DNA of 64,000 nucleotides, from the NCBI GenBank assembly GCA_017429695.1, contig JAFROK010000033.1, positions 1 to 64,000 on the forward strand, given 5' to 3'. The stretch's first letter is position 1. Each line of letters starts with the position of its first letter. The notes under the pieces were generated by a model that saw only the letters and a program-made list of their open reading frames with translations, searched no databases and was not told where the DNA came from. The position numbers and the translations under genes are program-made. Of the stretch, positions 7,571 through 16,136 are shown piece by piece. This DNA comes from Clostridia bacterium (GTDB lineage: Bacteria; Bacillota; Clostridia; Christensenellales; Aristaeellaceae).

Positions 7571-10500
7571 TTACTTTTTCGGCATAACCGGCAGGTATGC
7601 GCCATAGCCGGCATATACCACCTTCGCGTATCCGGGCTGGTCTTCCGTCGCGGCAATCCATTCAGTCTCCGCTTCGGTGGCGTTCCCCGCCGCGTCGATA
7701 TACATGATCTTCATGCCTTCCTGGTATTCAACCTGGATCTTCAGGGTGACCTTGGCGTTCGGAACTTCCGTCTCGTTGCCGTCCGCATCCTTCAGCACGA
7801 TCTTGATCACGTCGATTCCGCCATCCACAACGTCGTATTTCTCGGCTGCGTCGGCCGGCATTTCGGGGGCCGTGTCCTCTTTCATGTCAATGATCAGTTC
7901 GGAGCCGGGGGCCTTGTCCAGGGCAGCTTTCAGTTCCTTCACGGAGATATCCGCCTGGGTGGTGCCTTCCGCGTTCTCCATCCGGATCGTGGACGCACCG
8001 TTCTCCAGCAGCTTGTTCACAGCCTTTTTGTCCAGCGTCAGTTCCGCTTCCTTCGCGCCTTCTTCCGGCTTGACTTCAACGATGTACTTCTTCGTCTCGG
8101 GATCCTTCTCGATCTCAATGGAAACAGAGGCATTCTCGCCAGCAGCCTTTTCCACTGCGTCGGTAATATCCTGCTTCTTGGCCTTCTCGGTCTTGTACAT
8201 CGTCACGGACAGCATCACCGCGCCGCCCTTCGGAACCACCAGGAAGTACTCGCCCTTTTCATTCTTTTCCAGGGTAACCTTGGTGTCCGTTCCGTTGAAC
8301 GCGCCGTCGAGTACATATCCCGCGGGAACGTTGACCTTCAGCACAACGGTATCGCCCTCATGGGCCACGTCGTATCCTTCGTAATCAGTGGTGCCTTCGG
8401 TTGACACATTCTGATCCATGCGGATGATGTACTGGATCTTCTTCTCCGTTTCCCTGTCAGCCTCGTAGGTGCCGTCCTCATTCAGCCGTTCAACGAGATT
8501 GCCGTCTTCGTTCGGAACAACTTCCCAAACAGTCAGGGTCAGGTTGTCGGTCACGGTCTGCTCGCTCAGCACGATGGCATGTTCACCGCTCAGGGTACCG
8601 TCCACCAGCAGATCCATCGAGGCAGCGTCGTTTTCCAGCGTAATGGAGGCCGCTGTATCAGCAGCGATCACATCGCCAATAACGGTCACTTCGGTCAGGT
8701 TGGTCTCAGATTCTGAAAGCTGGTATCCCTGGGCGTTCATATCCAGGCCGATACCGTCGGAAACCACATCGCCGTCCACAATCACGGAAACCAGGCCGCC
8801 GTCGTTGTAGGTGTAAACACCGGTGGTGTTCTCCTCGGAGCCGATCGCGTACACATCGCCGCCGACATACACCGAAGTTAGGCCGTCGTCATAGCTTTCC
8901 GCATAGATGCCGGTCGTACCATAATCCTCGGAAACAGCCGTCACGCCTCCGTCAACCCATACATTGGCGGAACCTTCATAGCCGCTCCAGGCAGAAATGC
9001 CGGTCGCATATTCATCAGCAGTGGCCACTATGTCTCCGGAAATATCTACGTTGGTAATAGCTTCATCATAAGCAGAAGCTGTCACGCCAACCGCGTAATA
9101 ATCGGCAGTCGCAGCCACGTCTCCGCCGACAGACGCATAGGCAATCGCTCCGTCTCCACTGGAATACATCACAACGCCATAAGCTTCTTCACCGCCTGCC
9201 ACCATCATGTCGCCGTCTGTCTGGATGTACAGGCTCGCCTCGTTGTCGCTCGCTTCCTCTTCATAGGAATCGGTATAGGCGCATCCGTAAATGCCTTGTG
9301 CTCTGTCGTCTTCGCCGCCGCTCACAACCACATCGCCGCCGATTGTCACAGTGCCGTCGGAGTTTCCAGAATCCGCTGATACGCCGAATGCACTGCCTTC
9401 CAGACTGGTCACCGTCAAATCGCCGTCAACGTTCGCGGTAACGGTCGCGTTATCATACATATCAAGGTCGATACCAAATGTGTATTCGTCTTCTGTTTCA
9501 ATGGTCACGTTTCCGCCAACATTGATCGTTGCTTCCGCGTTCTCCACATCGGCATAAATGGCACGACCGCCGTCCTCGCCGCCGAAAAGCGTAATGTCCC
9601 CGCCAACCGACGCGATTGCGCTGCCTTCTTCCGCGATGTCTTCCAGCTGAATGCCCTGGACATAACCTTCCGGAGCGGAAACGGTCAGGTCGCCGCCGAC
9701 AACTGCAGTTACATCAGCATTGACCGCTTCTTGGAAGTATACGCCGGTAGCACTGCCATACTCGTTGGTGGAAGTAACATCGCCATACACCGCAGCGTAT
9801 GTGAAGGCTTCGCCAGTCGAATCCACGCACATCGCAGTCGCATATTCACTGTCTTCGTTGCTGATGCTCAGGTCGCCGATGACGGCCACGGAAGTTTCCG
9901 ATCCCTGTCCGTCCGACTCGGCATAAATGCCGGTAGTTGTGTTGGCCACAACAGATCCCTCAATAACGGTTACAGACTGGCCGCCTTCTTTGGCATGGGC
10001 TTCAATCGCGTCCTCCCAGACATCACCAGCTTCGTTGTCCAGCGTTGCATTGCCGCCCACAGTCACTTCTGAGCTGCCGTCGGTGCTGGTTGCATACGAA
10101 TAGAGAAGCTGGGAAGCATTCTCACCTTCCACATTCAGGTCTCCGCCGACCTTCACCACGACGGATCCGCCCTGCGGATTGATCCATGAATAGGAATAAT
10201 AACTTGTACCTTCATCTTCCGGATATTCATAAACGTAGTAGTCATTACCTGCCTTGTCCTGGTACCAGTAGGTTATCTGGACTAATTTCCCTTCTTCATC
10301 ATAGTAGGGCCACTGATCAATCAGAACAAGGTCATCCAGGACCGCTTTGAATTCTTCCTCAGTAATTGGCTGTTCGGTTCCTTCAGAGGATGCGTATATG
10401 CCCTGCCCACCAGCATTAACGTCTCCCTCGGCCTCTGCTTCAGTCTGACCGCCGATAGCAGCTCCGGCGTATATTCCTTGTTCTTTCGCATTGATATCCC

Positions 10501-11056
10501 CGGTGATGGTGGTCTGGGCGATACCTTGCTCGCTGGAATAGGTACTTAGACCGTTATCAGCGCTCAGGCTTTCCGCGCCAAATCCGGTGACGGAATCTTC
10601 GCCATGCGCGTATACCGCAGCAGCGGTTCCGTTGTACATTTCGCCTTCAGCTTCCACTTTTCCGGCCACAGCAATCGCGGTGCCACCGTCGTAGGAACTG
10701 ACATAGACACCTGTCGCACTTATGTCGGATGTTGCGGATACATCACCTGTCGTGACTTCTGTTTTACCTTCGCCCTGAGCGGTAGCGTCAACACCGCTGG
10801 CCGAGCCATTTTCCTTTTCGATAGTAATTTTGCCGGTTACCGAGGCGTTTGTTTCATCGCCTTCCCAGGAATAAGCGCTCAGAGCCACATACTCATCCTC
10901 ATCTGCCGGCACAATAGTAATGTTGTCATCGATCGTTTTTGTTTCATCGTTTACATAAACCGTGTTTGTCACATCCGCGTAGGCGGAAATGCCTGCGGAT
11001 ACGGTCATGGCCAAAGTAAGTACAATGGCCACCAGTTTCCTGATCTTCTGATTCAC
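7571..11056 (-). CDS. Secreted Gly-Asp repeat (beta-helix-like) surface protein
   Basis: 1161 residues. A signal peptide (LVAIVLTLAMTVSAG, cleavage near AYA-D) is followed from residue ~45 to ~780 by roughly 35-residue repeats of the form V-x-V-x-G-D-V, then A-x-G-I-Y-A. The regular Gly-Asp and Gly-Ile spacing suggests stacked beta strands, as in right-handed beta-helix adhesins (inference). The C-terminal ~350 residues are non-repetitive, with alternating charged beta segments, and end in GAYLPVMPKK. There is no LPXTG motif, terminal hydrophobic helix or SH3/LysM anchor, so the protein may be released or held non-covalently. The start is a GTG: AAGGAGG at 11067-11073 lies 10 bases before it and overlaps the in-frame TTG further upstream. 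The specific function is unknown. Confidence 0.88.
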   Translation of the reverse strand: MNQKIRKLVAIVLTLAMTVSAGISAYADVTNTVYVNDETKTIDDNITIVPADEDEYVALSAYSWEGDETNASVTGKITIEKENGSASGVDATAQGEGKTEVTTGDVSATSDISATGVYVSSYDGGTAIAVAGKVEAEGEMYNGTAAAVYAHGEDSVTGFGAESLSADNGLSTYSSEQGIAQTTITGDINAKEQGIYAGAAIGGQTEAEAEGDVNAGGQGIYASSEGTEQPITEEEFKAVLDDLVLIDQWPYYDEEGKLVQITYWYQDKAGNDYYVYEYPEDEGTSYYSYSWINPQGGSVVVKVGGDLNVEGENASQLLYSYATSTDGSSEVTVGGNATLDNEAGDVWEDAIEAHAKEGGQSVTVIEGSVVANTTTGIYAESDGQGSETSVAVIGDLSISNEDSEYATAMCVDSTGEAFTYAAVYGDVTSTNEYGSATGVYFQEAVNADVTAVVGGDLTVSAPEGYVQGIQLEDIAEEGSAIASVGGDITLFGGEDGGRAIYADVENAEATINVGGNVTIETEDEYTFGIDLDMYDNATVTANVDGDLTVTSLEGSAFGVSADSGNSDGTVTIGGDVVVSGGEDDRAQGIYGCAYTDSYEEEASDNEASLYIQTDGDMMVAGGEEAYGVVMYSSGDGAIAYASVGGDVAATADYYAVGVTASAYDEAITNVDISGDIVATADEYATGISAWSGYEGSANVWVDGGVTAVSEDYGTTGIYAESYDDGLTSVYVGGDVYAIGSEENTTGVYTYNDGGLVSVIVDGDVVSDGIGLDMNAQGYQLSESETNLTEVTVIGDVIAADTAASITLENDAASMDLLVDGTLSGEHAIVLSEQTVTDNLTLTVWEVVPNEDGNLVERLNEDGTYEADRETEKKIQYIIRMDQNVSTEGTTDYEGYDVAHEGDTVVLKVNVPAGYVLDGAFNGTDTKVTLEKNEKGEYFLVVPKGGAVMLSVTMYKTEKAKKQDITDAVEKAAGENASVSIEIEKDPETKKYIVEVKPEEGAKEAELTLDKKAVNKLLENGASTIRMENAEGTTQADISVKELKAALDKAPGSELIIDMKEDTAPEMPADAAEKYDVVDGGIDVIKIVLKDADGNETEVPNAKVTLKIQVEYQEGMKIMYIDAAGNATEAETEWIAATEDQPGYAKVVYAGYGAYLPVMPKK

Positions 11057-11116
11057 GATAAAAAGACCTCCTTGCAATAAATATAAGGTTACATGAGAAA
11101 TACCACCTGTGAGTAT

Positions 11117-11145
11117 AGTATAACTCGCAAAGACGCACAGGTCAA
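11117..11145 (-). promoter_or_regulatory. Promoter of the Gly-Asp repeat protein gene, inside an inverted repeat
   Basis: On the minus strand TTGACC (11140-11145) and TATACT (11117-11122) are spaced by 17 bp. ACCTGTG (11105-11111) and CACAGGT (11136-11142) form a perfect 7-bp inverted repeat that brackets the -10 region and could be an operator. Confidence 0.65.
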
Positions 11146-11223
11146 TTTGCAGATATTACAATTTTGTTAAATCTTTTGGCTTTCAGCCATACAATATGCA
11201 GCATCTTCAGCCTGTTTCCAGAT

Positions 11224-11247
11224 TGTCATCCTGAACGTATGATCTCC
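11224..11247 (+). repeat. Degenerate TGTCATCCTGA-type dispersed repeat
   Basis: TGTCATCCTGAACG followed shortly by GATCTCC. This is a shortened member of the family also seen at 23825, 30735, 32794 and 39519, in the same orientation. Confidence 0.55.
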
Positions 11248-11248
11248 A

Positions 11249-11359
11249 TTCGAGTGTTCGAGTGTTCGAGTGTTTGAGTGTTTTGCATCTCCGGTAAACC
11301 GAGACCCGGAAAATGGACACTTTTTAGTGTGCATTTAGTGTTTAGTGTTTTAGTGTTTT
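11249..11359 (+). repeat. Octamer tandem repeats TTCGAGTG and related TTTAGTGT
   Basis: Four consecutive octamers (three TTCGAGTG, one TTTGAGTG) occupy 11249-11280. A second cluster of TTTAGTGT-like units occupies 11321-11359. Both lie in the ~640-base spacer between the divergently transcribed repeat-protein and Ig-like genes. The remainder of that spacer holds no gene I can support apart from the regulatory signals listed separately. Confidence 0.7.
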
Positions 11360-11500
11360 GCCAAATTGATTATTTCATACTTCTATACCATTCGTTTCCA
11401 CAGTTTAACATTATCACGTTTCTGGGCCGCCATCAACCCGGCAAAACCGGACATTCCCGGACATTTCCGGCATTTTTTGATTCTCGCCGCTCACACCACG

Positions 11501-11529
11501 AAAAAGGCTCCTGCATTTCCGCAGGAGCC
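11501..11529 (-). terminator. Orphan minus-strand terminator
   Basis: GGCTCCTGC and GCAGGAGCC form a perfect 9-bp stem, and only the minus-strand reading has the downstream T run (TTTTTC). No minus-strand coding gene ends here. A minus-strand promoter lies about 50 bases upstream, so it may end a very short transcript. Confidence 0.6.
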
Positions 11530-11555
11530 CTGTCCCATTCGTTTCCGGCAGTATA

Positions 11556-11584
11556 ATAATATCACATGATTGACATGTCATCAA
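11556..11584 (-). promoter_or_regulatory. Orphan minus-strand promoter candidate
   Basis: On the minus strand TTGATG (11579-11584) and TATTAT (11556-11561) are 17 bp apart. They would direct a transcript of about 50 bases ending at the terminator at 11501-11529. Confidence 0.4.
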
Positions 11585-11615
11585 GGTGACAAATAGTGAC
11601 AAATGGTGACAAACA
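11570..11615 (+). promoter_or_regulatory. Promoter region and 10-bp triplicate direct repeat before the Ig-like gene
   Basis: Consensus TTGACA (11570-11575) is followed after 16 bp by AATAGT (11592-11597). Three head-to-tail 10-mers, GTGACAAATA, GTGACAAATG and GTGACAAACA (11586-11615), overlap the -10 and start region. Helically phased direct repeats of this kind suit binding of a regulator. The leader to the ATG is about 90 bases. Confidence 0.5.
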
Positions 11616-11697
11616 CTGCCAACTTTCAGTAAATCTTCTTGCTTTCTTCTTTCTTTTCTTCTATGATAATCCCGAAATCGAATTGGAGGAATTCCAT

Positions 11698-14070
11698 ATG
11701 AAAATGCGTTTTTTCCGACTGCTTTTGTTCCTGATCCTTACGCTGTGCCTGATCCTGGGCGCTGCCTCTGCGGCGGATCAGAAAAAATCCGGCGAGCTTT
11801 ACGGGGACCTGGACGGCCTGTTTTCCTGGTTCTATGCTGCCGACAGCCTGCCGGCCGGCGCGTCCCTGCGTGAAAGCGGCACCCATCTCACCGCGCTGTA
11901 CAGCAAAAGCAGTACGGCCGCTTCCCCCGTCATGGAAAACATCACAGCCTGCAGCCTGGATTTCCTTTCCGGAGATGAGGCGCTGAAAAATGCTGTAGTG
12001 CTTGCCGTTGAGCATAAAGGCACCATCAATCCTGTTACATTGGCGGATGAGCGGTATCTGTCCGTGGATATCCGGATCAACAATGCCGCCCTTGTGTCTC
12101 CCGGCACTGCTGTGTTCCGCCTTACGCTGGAGAGTTCCTCCTTCCGCTGTGTCAAAGACTGCACCCTGCGGGTTTTCTCTGCTGATGAAGTACCTTCGGT
12201 CACTCCTGTCGGCGGCACGCCGCAGTTCCACCTCCGTCCCGGCCAGTCGCTGGCTGTCAGTGACCTGGTTTCCTCTCTCCTCTCAGAAGATTTCAAGGCG
12301 TACAGTCTCAGCAATAGCCTGCCCGTTCCTTACTTCGGCGCCTTCGTTTCCGCCGTGCCGGAAGGCATGTCCTCCAGTGCCGGCCAGGGAACCGTATCGG
12401 TATTGGATTTTGGCCTGTACCCTCTGGAACTGCATTACTATGTGTCCAATCTGGAATGGGTTCTCCCCTTTGAAGTTGAAGCCCTGTCCTATTCCGTTTC
12501 CGGGCCGTCCTTCCTGCTGCCCGGCGCTTCCGCCCGTTACCGGATCATTGATGAAGATGCCGGCGCTTCCCGCCGCTTCACCTGGGCCGTTTCCGGCAAC
12601 GAAGCGGAGATTGATCCGCAGACCGGTGAACTGCAGGTTTCATCCTCCGCTGTTCCGGGCCGGCCACTGGCACTGACCATCACCCCGGAATCCGATCCGC
12701 CTCTGACAACAGCCGTCGTGATTCCCGCAGGTGCCGTCGGAGACATGCCTGAACTGCAGATTGAATCGGAAAAAGGATTCCAGATCCCCGTTCCCACCAG
12801 CCAGACCTGGGAAGGCGTCATTTCCTCCACGCGGGAAGGCGGTTGGGTCGCCCGTTGCCGTACATTCGGATTTGAAAATGCCCTGGTCTATGTGGATTCC
12901 AACGTAGCAAAAATCCCTGCCGGATTCCGGGAAGACCCGGACGCCGCCCGGTCCTACTATGACCAGACTTCCTTCAGCAACAATGTCACCAACCTGCAGC
13001 AGCGGGATCTGGAGATCGACGGCCATCCTGCCCGGATGATCACCTATACGTTGCTGGGCGACGGCCAACCTACGCATTTTGGTGAAATCCACTATGTGCG
13101 CAACGATTACCGCCTGAGTTTTCGGATCTATACCAGCAAAGCGGATACCCCGGCGGACCGGGTTGTTCCCGTCAGTTTCAACGACCTGGAACGCTTTGCC
13201 GCGGAAATCCACTATAACGAGGAATCCGCGCCAATCCGCCAGGCCGACACTGCCCTGAGCATTGCAGTGAAAGACGATATCTCTGATCTCGTTGCAGGAG
13301 AAACCTACCAGTTTTCCGCCGCCTTCGCCAATCCGGATTCCGTCCGTGCCGATGGTCATAGTCAGATCACCTGGTCCGTCATGGATACCGTCACCGGAAC
13401 GGCGCCTGAAAATGTAACGATCAGCAATACCGGTCTCGTAACCGTGCGGCGGGCCCTGGAAGCGCCGGCAGAAGTGGAAATCACCGCATCCTCGGAAGCC
13501 TACGGAACTTCAGCCTCACTGCGCGTGACCGCCGTTCCTTCAGCCAAGCAGATTTCCATCGATCCGGCGAACGACCTGATCTACCTGAATGATTCCCCTG
13601 TCACCTACCGGGCACTGACCAACCCGGATACCATTCCCGCAAACCTGATCTCCTGGACGCTAAGCGGTACCGCGGCCGAAATGACCGTCACAGAGGACGG
13701 CGCTGCCGTGTTGACCCCTGTTCAGCAGGGAAAGGGGACCCTAACTGCCATCGCTCCCGGCGGACGTCGGGCGGAGCTGAAAATTTCCGTCCTGGTTCCC
13801 GTGGAGTCCGTCACCCTCTCCCGGGATAAGGAAGCGTTCCCGGGCGGCAAAGTCAGTTACAGTGCCTCCGTTGAACCGAATGAAGCCGGGAACAAGAAAC
13901 TCACATGGTCCCTGGATGTTCCCTCCGATATCGCGGTCATTTCAAAAGACGGAAAGCTGACCATACAAAAAAGCACGCCGGTCGGAACGCAGATCACCGT
14001 GACCTGCACCGCCCCCGGCGCGCCGGAACCCGTTGTCGCAACCGATGTCCTGACTGTCGTCAGCAAATAG
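11698..14070 (+). CDS. Secreted protein with C-terminal bacterial Ig-like (BIG2-type) domains
   Basis: 790 residues. The signal peptide (FRLLLFLILTLCLILGAASAA) is followed by a ~330-residue N-terminal region I do not recognise, rich in beta-type sequence. A middle region (~355-515) contains DLEIDGHPARMITYTLLGD. Three Ig-like modules follow (~519-610, 612-695, 696-790) with BIG2-type strands such as SISVA, ITWSV, LTWSLDV and VTLSRDKEAF. GGAGG at 11685-11689 lies 8 bases before the chosen ATG; the reading frame extends 34 codons further upstream but without a comparable site. No LPXTG or membrane anchor is visible. It is likely a cell-surface or secreted protein of unknown ligand. It faces the VWA gene convergently. 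Confidence 0.88.
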   Translation: MKMRFFRLLLFLILTLCLILGAASAADQKKSGELYGDLDGLFSWFYAADSLPAGASLRESGTHLTALYSKSSTAASPVMENITACSLDFLSGDEALKNAVVLAVEHKGTINPVTLADERYLSVDIRINNAALVSPGTAVFRLTLESSSFRCVKDCTLRVFSADEVPSVTPVGGTPQFHLRPGQSLAVSDLVSSLLSEDFKAYSLSNSLPVPYFGAFVSAVPEGMSSSAGQGTVSVLDFGLYPLELHYYVSNLEWVLPFEVEALSYSVSGPSFLLPGASARYRIIDEDAGASRRFTWAVSGNEAEIDPQTGELQVSSSAVPGRPLALTITPESDPPLTTAVVIPAGAVGDMPELQIESEKGFQIPVPTSQTWEGVISSTREGGWVARCRTFGFENALVYVDSNVAKIPAGFREDPDAARSYYDQTSFSNNVTNLQQRDLEIDGHPARMITYTLLGDGQPTHFGEIHYVRNDYRLSFRIYTSKADTPADRVVPVSFNDLERFAAEIHYNEESAPIRQADTALSIAVKDDISDLVAGETYQFSAAFANPDSVRADGHSQITWSVMDTVTGTAPENVTISNTGLVTVRRALEAPAEVEITASSEAYGTSASLRVTAVPSAKQISIDPANDLIYLNDSPVTYRALTNPDTIPANLISWTLSGTAAEMTVTEDGAAVLTPVQQGKGTLTAIAPGGRRAELKISVLVPVESVTLSRDKEAFPGGKVSYSASVEPNEAGNKKLTWSLDVPSDIAVISKDGKLTIQKSTPVGTQITVTCTAPGAPEPVVATDVLTVVSK

Positions 14071-14100
14071 TTTCTCAACACATATTGGTTTGTTCAAAAG

Positions 14101-14138
14101 CGCTGCGCGTCCCTTGAGCAGGACGCGCAGTGTTTTTT
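14101..14138 (+). terminator. Terminator of the Ig-like protein gene
   Basis: CGCTGCGCGTCC pairs with GGACGCGCAGTG (one G-T pair) across an 8-base loop and is followed by TTTTTT. It separates this gene from the convergent VWA gene. Confidence 0.85.
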
Positions 14139-14139
14139 C

Positions 14140-15993
14140 TTAATTGCCCCGGTTGAGCTGGTTCACCAGGTATACGAATTCTTCTTTATATACATCCCCG
14201 TTCAGGTCGCTGCAGCTCCGCAGCAGATCCAGCGCGGTGTCATAGGTCGCGGTTCCCTTCCATTCGCTGTCCCGCAGGATCATCCCGACTTCCGCCACTG
14301 CGGCCGCGAACTTCATATTATCGCTCAGGTTTTCCGCGTAGATTTCCGTGCTCATGGGATATTCATACAGCTTGCTCACATCGCCATCCGGTTCCTTGGC
14401 CCGGATGCTGACCGTCAGCATTTCGCCGCCTTCCGCTTTTTCCGCTGCATCCATAGCGGTATAACGGCTTTCAGCATCGCCAAATTCAAAGTCAGAATCG
14501 ATCGGAACAATTTCATACAGTGCCGTCATCCGGTGTCCGCTGCCGATCTCGCCGCCATCCTTGGTGTCATCCGCAAAGTCTTCTGCGGCCAGCAGCCTGT
14601 CTTCATAACCGATCAGCCGGTATCCCTTTACCAGGGCCGGGTTGAAGTCCACCTGGATTTTGACATCCTTGGCCACTGTGATGAAAGTGCCGCCGCCTTC
14701 GGTCACCAGGGCTTTCCGGGCTTCATGAATCGTGTCAATGTACCAGCAGTTGCCGTTGCCATAATCCGCCAGGGCTTCCATCTTGTTGTCCTTGTAGTTG
14801 CCCATGCCGAACCCCATGCAGGTCAGGCAGATGCCGCTCTTCCGCTTTTCTTCCACCATGCGGGCCAGCTCACCTTCGCTGGTTACGCCCACGTTCAGGT
14901 CGCCGTCCGTCGCCAGCAGGATCCGGTTCACGCCGCCGTCCTTGTAGTACTTCGAGGCAACTTCATAAGCCCGCAGGATACCTGCCGTCCCGTTGGTCGC
15001 ACCGTGCGCCTCCAGTTCGGAAATCGCTTCCATGATCAGTGTCTTGTCTCCGGCCCGCACGCCTTCGATCACAACACGGTCCTGGCTGGCATAAGCCACA
15101 ATGGATACCGTATCTTCCGGATCCAGTTCTTCCAGCAGCATCAGGAAAGCGCGCTTCACCAGGTCCAGCCGGTCTTCGCCGTCCATACTTCCGGAGGTAT
15201 CAATCAGGAATACCAGGTTATGGGCCGGCCGCTCGTCAGCCGTTACCGTCTTCGCCTGGATGCCGATCTGAAGCAGCTTCGTTTTTGCGTTCCATGGGCA
15301 GTCCGCGTATTCCACCGTTACGCCGAAGGGATCGTCGCCGGTCGGCTGTTTATAATCATACTTGAAATAGTTCATCAGTTCTTCAATCCGGATGCTGTCC
15401 GCGGGAATCGCCTGCTTATCCAGCACCTTCCGCCGGAACTGGGCATAGGAAGATGTATCCACATCCGCCGCAAAGGTGGACAGCGGAGAATTCTTTACGC
15501 TCAGGAACCGGTTGCTCTCAATCCGAGTATATTCGTTGGTATTGAACTCCGGCATTTCCCATGTGTTCGCATAGCTTTTTGCACTGGCGCCGTAGCCGGT
15601 CACATATCCAGGGGCCATTGTACCCAGCGGCATCGGCGCGTATGCTGCGTCATAGTAAACTTCTGTTTCTGTCGCCCACTCCTCATCGTATAGCGGATAA
15701 GCTGTCCTTTTCTCGGCAGTGGCCAGTTCCGCCATGGTCAGTCCGTCCGCCATGCCGGTTACCAGCAGGCTGTGTTCCCGCTGGAACCACATCAGCGCAG
15801 CTTCTGTCGCGTCATCAAATGTGCCGCTGGCTTCGCCTTCCATGTATCCCAGTTCAATCAGCCGCTTCTGGATCCAGGTCACTTTTTCCCCGGAATCGCC
15901 TTTCCGCCAGATGGTGTTTTCCTCTCCGAACGCCGCCACGGCGCTGATCATGACAAGCATTGCTGCCAGCAGAATCGCTGTAATCCTCTTCAT
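14140..15993 (-). CDS. Exported von Willebrand A protein (YfbK-like) with N-terminal peptidoglycan-binding domain
   Basis: 617 residues. A signal peptide (1-22) is followed by a PG_binding_1-type domain (~28-95: KGDSGEKVTWIQKRLIELGY, then GTFDDATEAALMWFQ). A linker leads to a YfbK-type N-terminal module (~160-250). A VWA domain (~257-430) follows with an intact MIDAS: DTSGS at 265-269, the later threonine in HGATNGT, and the aspartate in LATDGD. The C-terminal ~180 residues resemble the DUF3520 region of YfbK proteins. The combination suggests a metal-dependent adhesion or assembly protein tethered to the wall by its own peptidoglycan-binding domain. AAAGGAGC precedes the ATG. Confidence 0.92.
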   Translation of the reverse strand: MKRITAILLAAMLVMISAVAAFGEENTIWRKGDSGEKVTWIQKRLIELGYMEGEASGTFDDATEAALMWFQREHSLLVTGMADGLTMAELATAEKRTAYPLYDEEWATETEVYYDAAYAPMPLGTMAPGYVTGYGASAKSYANTWEMPEFNTNEYTRIESNRFLSVKNSPLSTFAADVDTSSYAQFRRKVLDKQAIPADSIRIEELMNYFKYDYKQPTGDDPFGVTVEYADCPWNAKTKLLQIGIQAKTVTADERPAHNLVFLIDTSGSMDGEDRLDLVKRAFLMLLEELDPEDTVSIVAYASQDRVVIEGVRAGDKTLIMEAISELEAHGATNGTAGILRAYEVASKYYKDGGVNRILLATDGDLNVGVTSEGELARMVEEKRKSGICLTCMGFGMGNYKDNKMEALADYGNGNCWYIDTIHEARKALVTEGGGTFITVAKDVKIQVDFNPALVKGYRLIGYEDRLLAAEDFADDTKDGGEIGSGHRMTALYEIVPIDSDFEFGDAESRYTAMDAAEKAEGGEMLTVSIRAKEPDGDVSKLYEYPMSTEIYAENLSDNMKFAAAVAEVGMILRDSEWKGTATYDTALDLLRSCSDLNGDVYKEEFVYLVNQLNRGN

Positions 15994-16055
15994 GGTACCT
16001 TGCTCCTTTCATCATGCCGGTTTTCCCGGTCTCATCCTGTCAGACGCAGGGCATA

Positions 16056-16089
16056 AAAAAAAGTTCCCGCATCGGCGAAAACTTTTTTT
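16056..16089. terminator. Bidirectional terminator-like hairpin after hisIE
   Basis: AAAAAAAGTT pairs with AACTTTTTTT, with an inner CGC-ATCG-GCG hairpin. On the minus strand it would end the his operon before the VWA gene. A possible minus-strand promoter (TTGATA 16131-16136, GAAAAT 16108-16113) lies upstream of it, so it could instead sit in the VWA leader. Confidence 0.65.
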
Positions 16090-16136
16090 CTTTCATGTTT
16101 CAAAGTCATTTTCTTTTGCTTAAGCGCATTTATCAA

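Noticed and set aside
11249-11359. CRISPR-like array
   Set aside because: Units are 8 bases and contiguous, without spacers of constant length; no cas gene in the window.
11278-11556. 92-codon plus-strand frame between the divergent surface genes
   Set aside because: It is built across the octamer repeats and terminator, with no ribosome-binding site.
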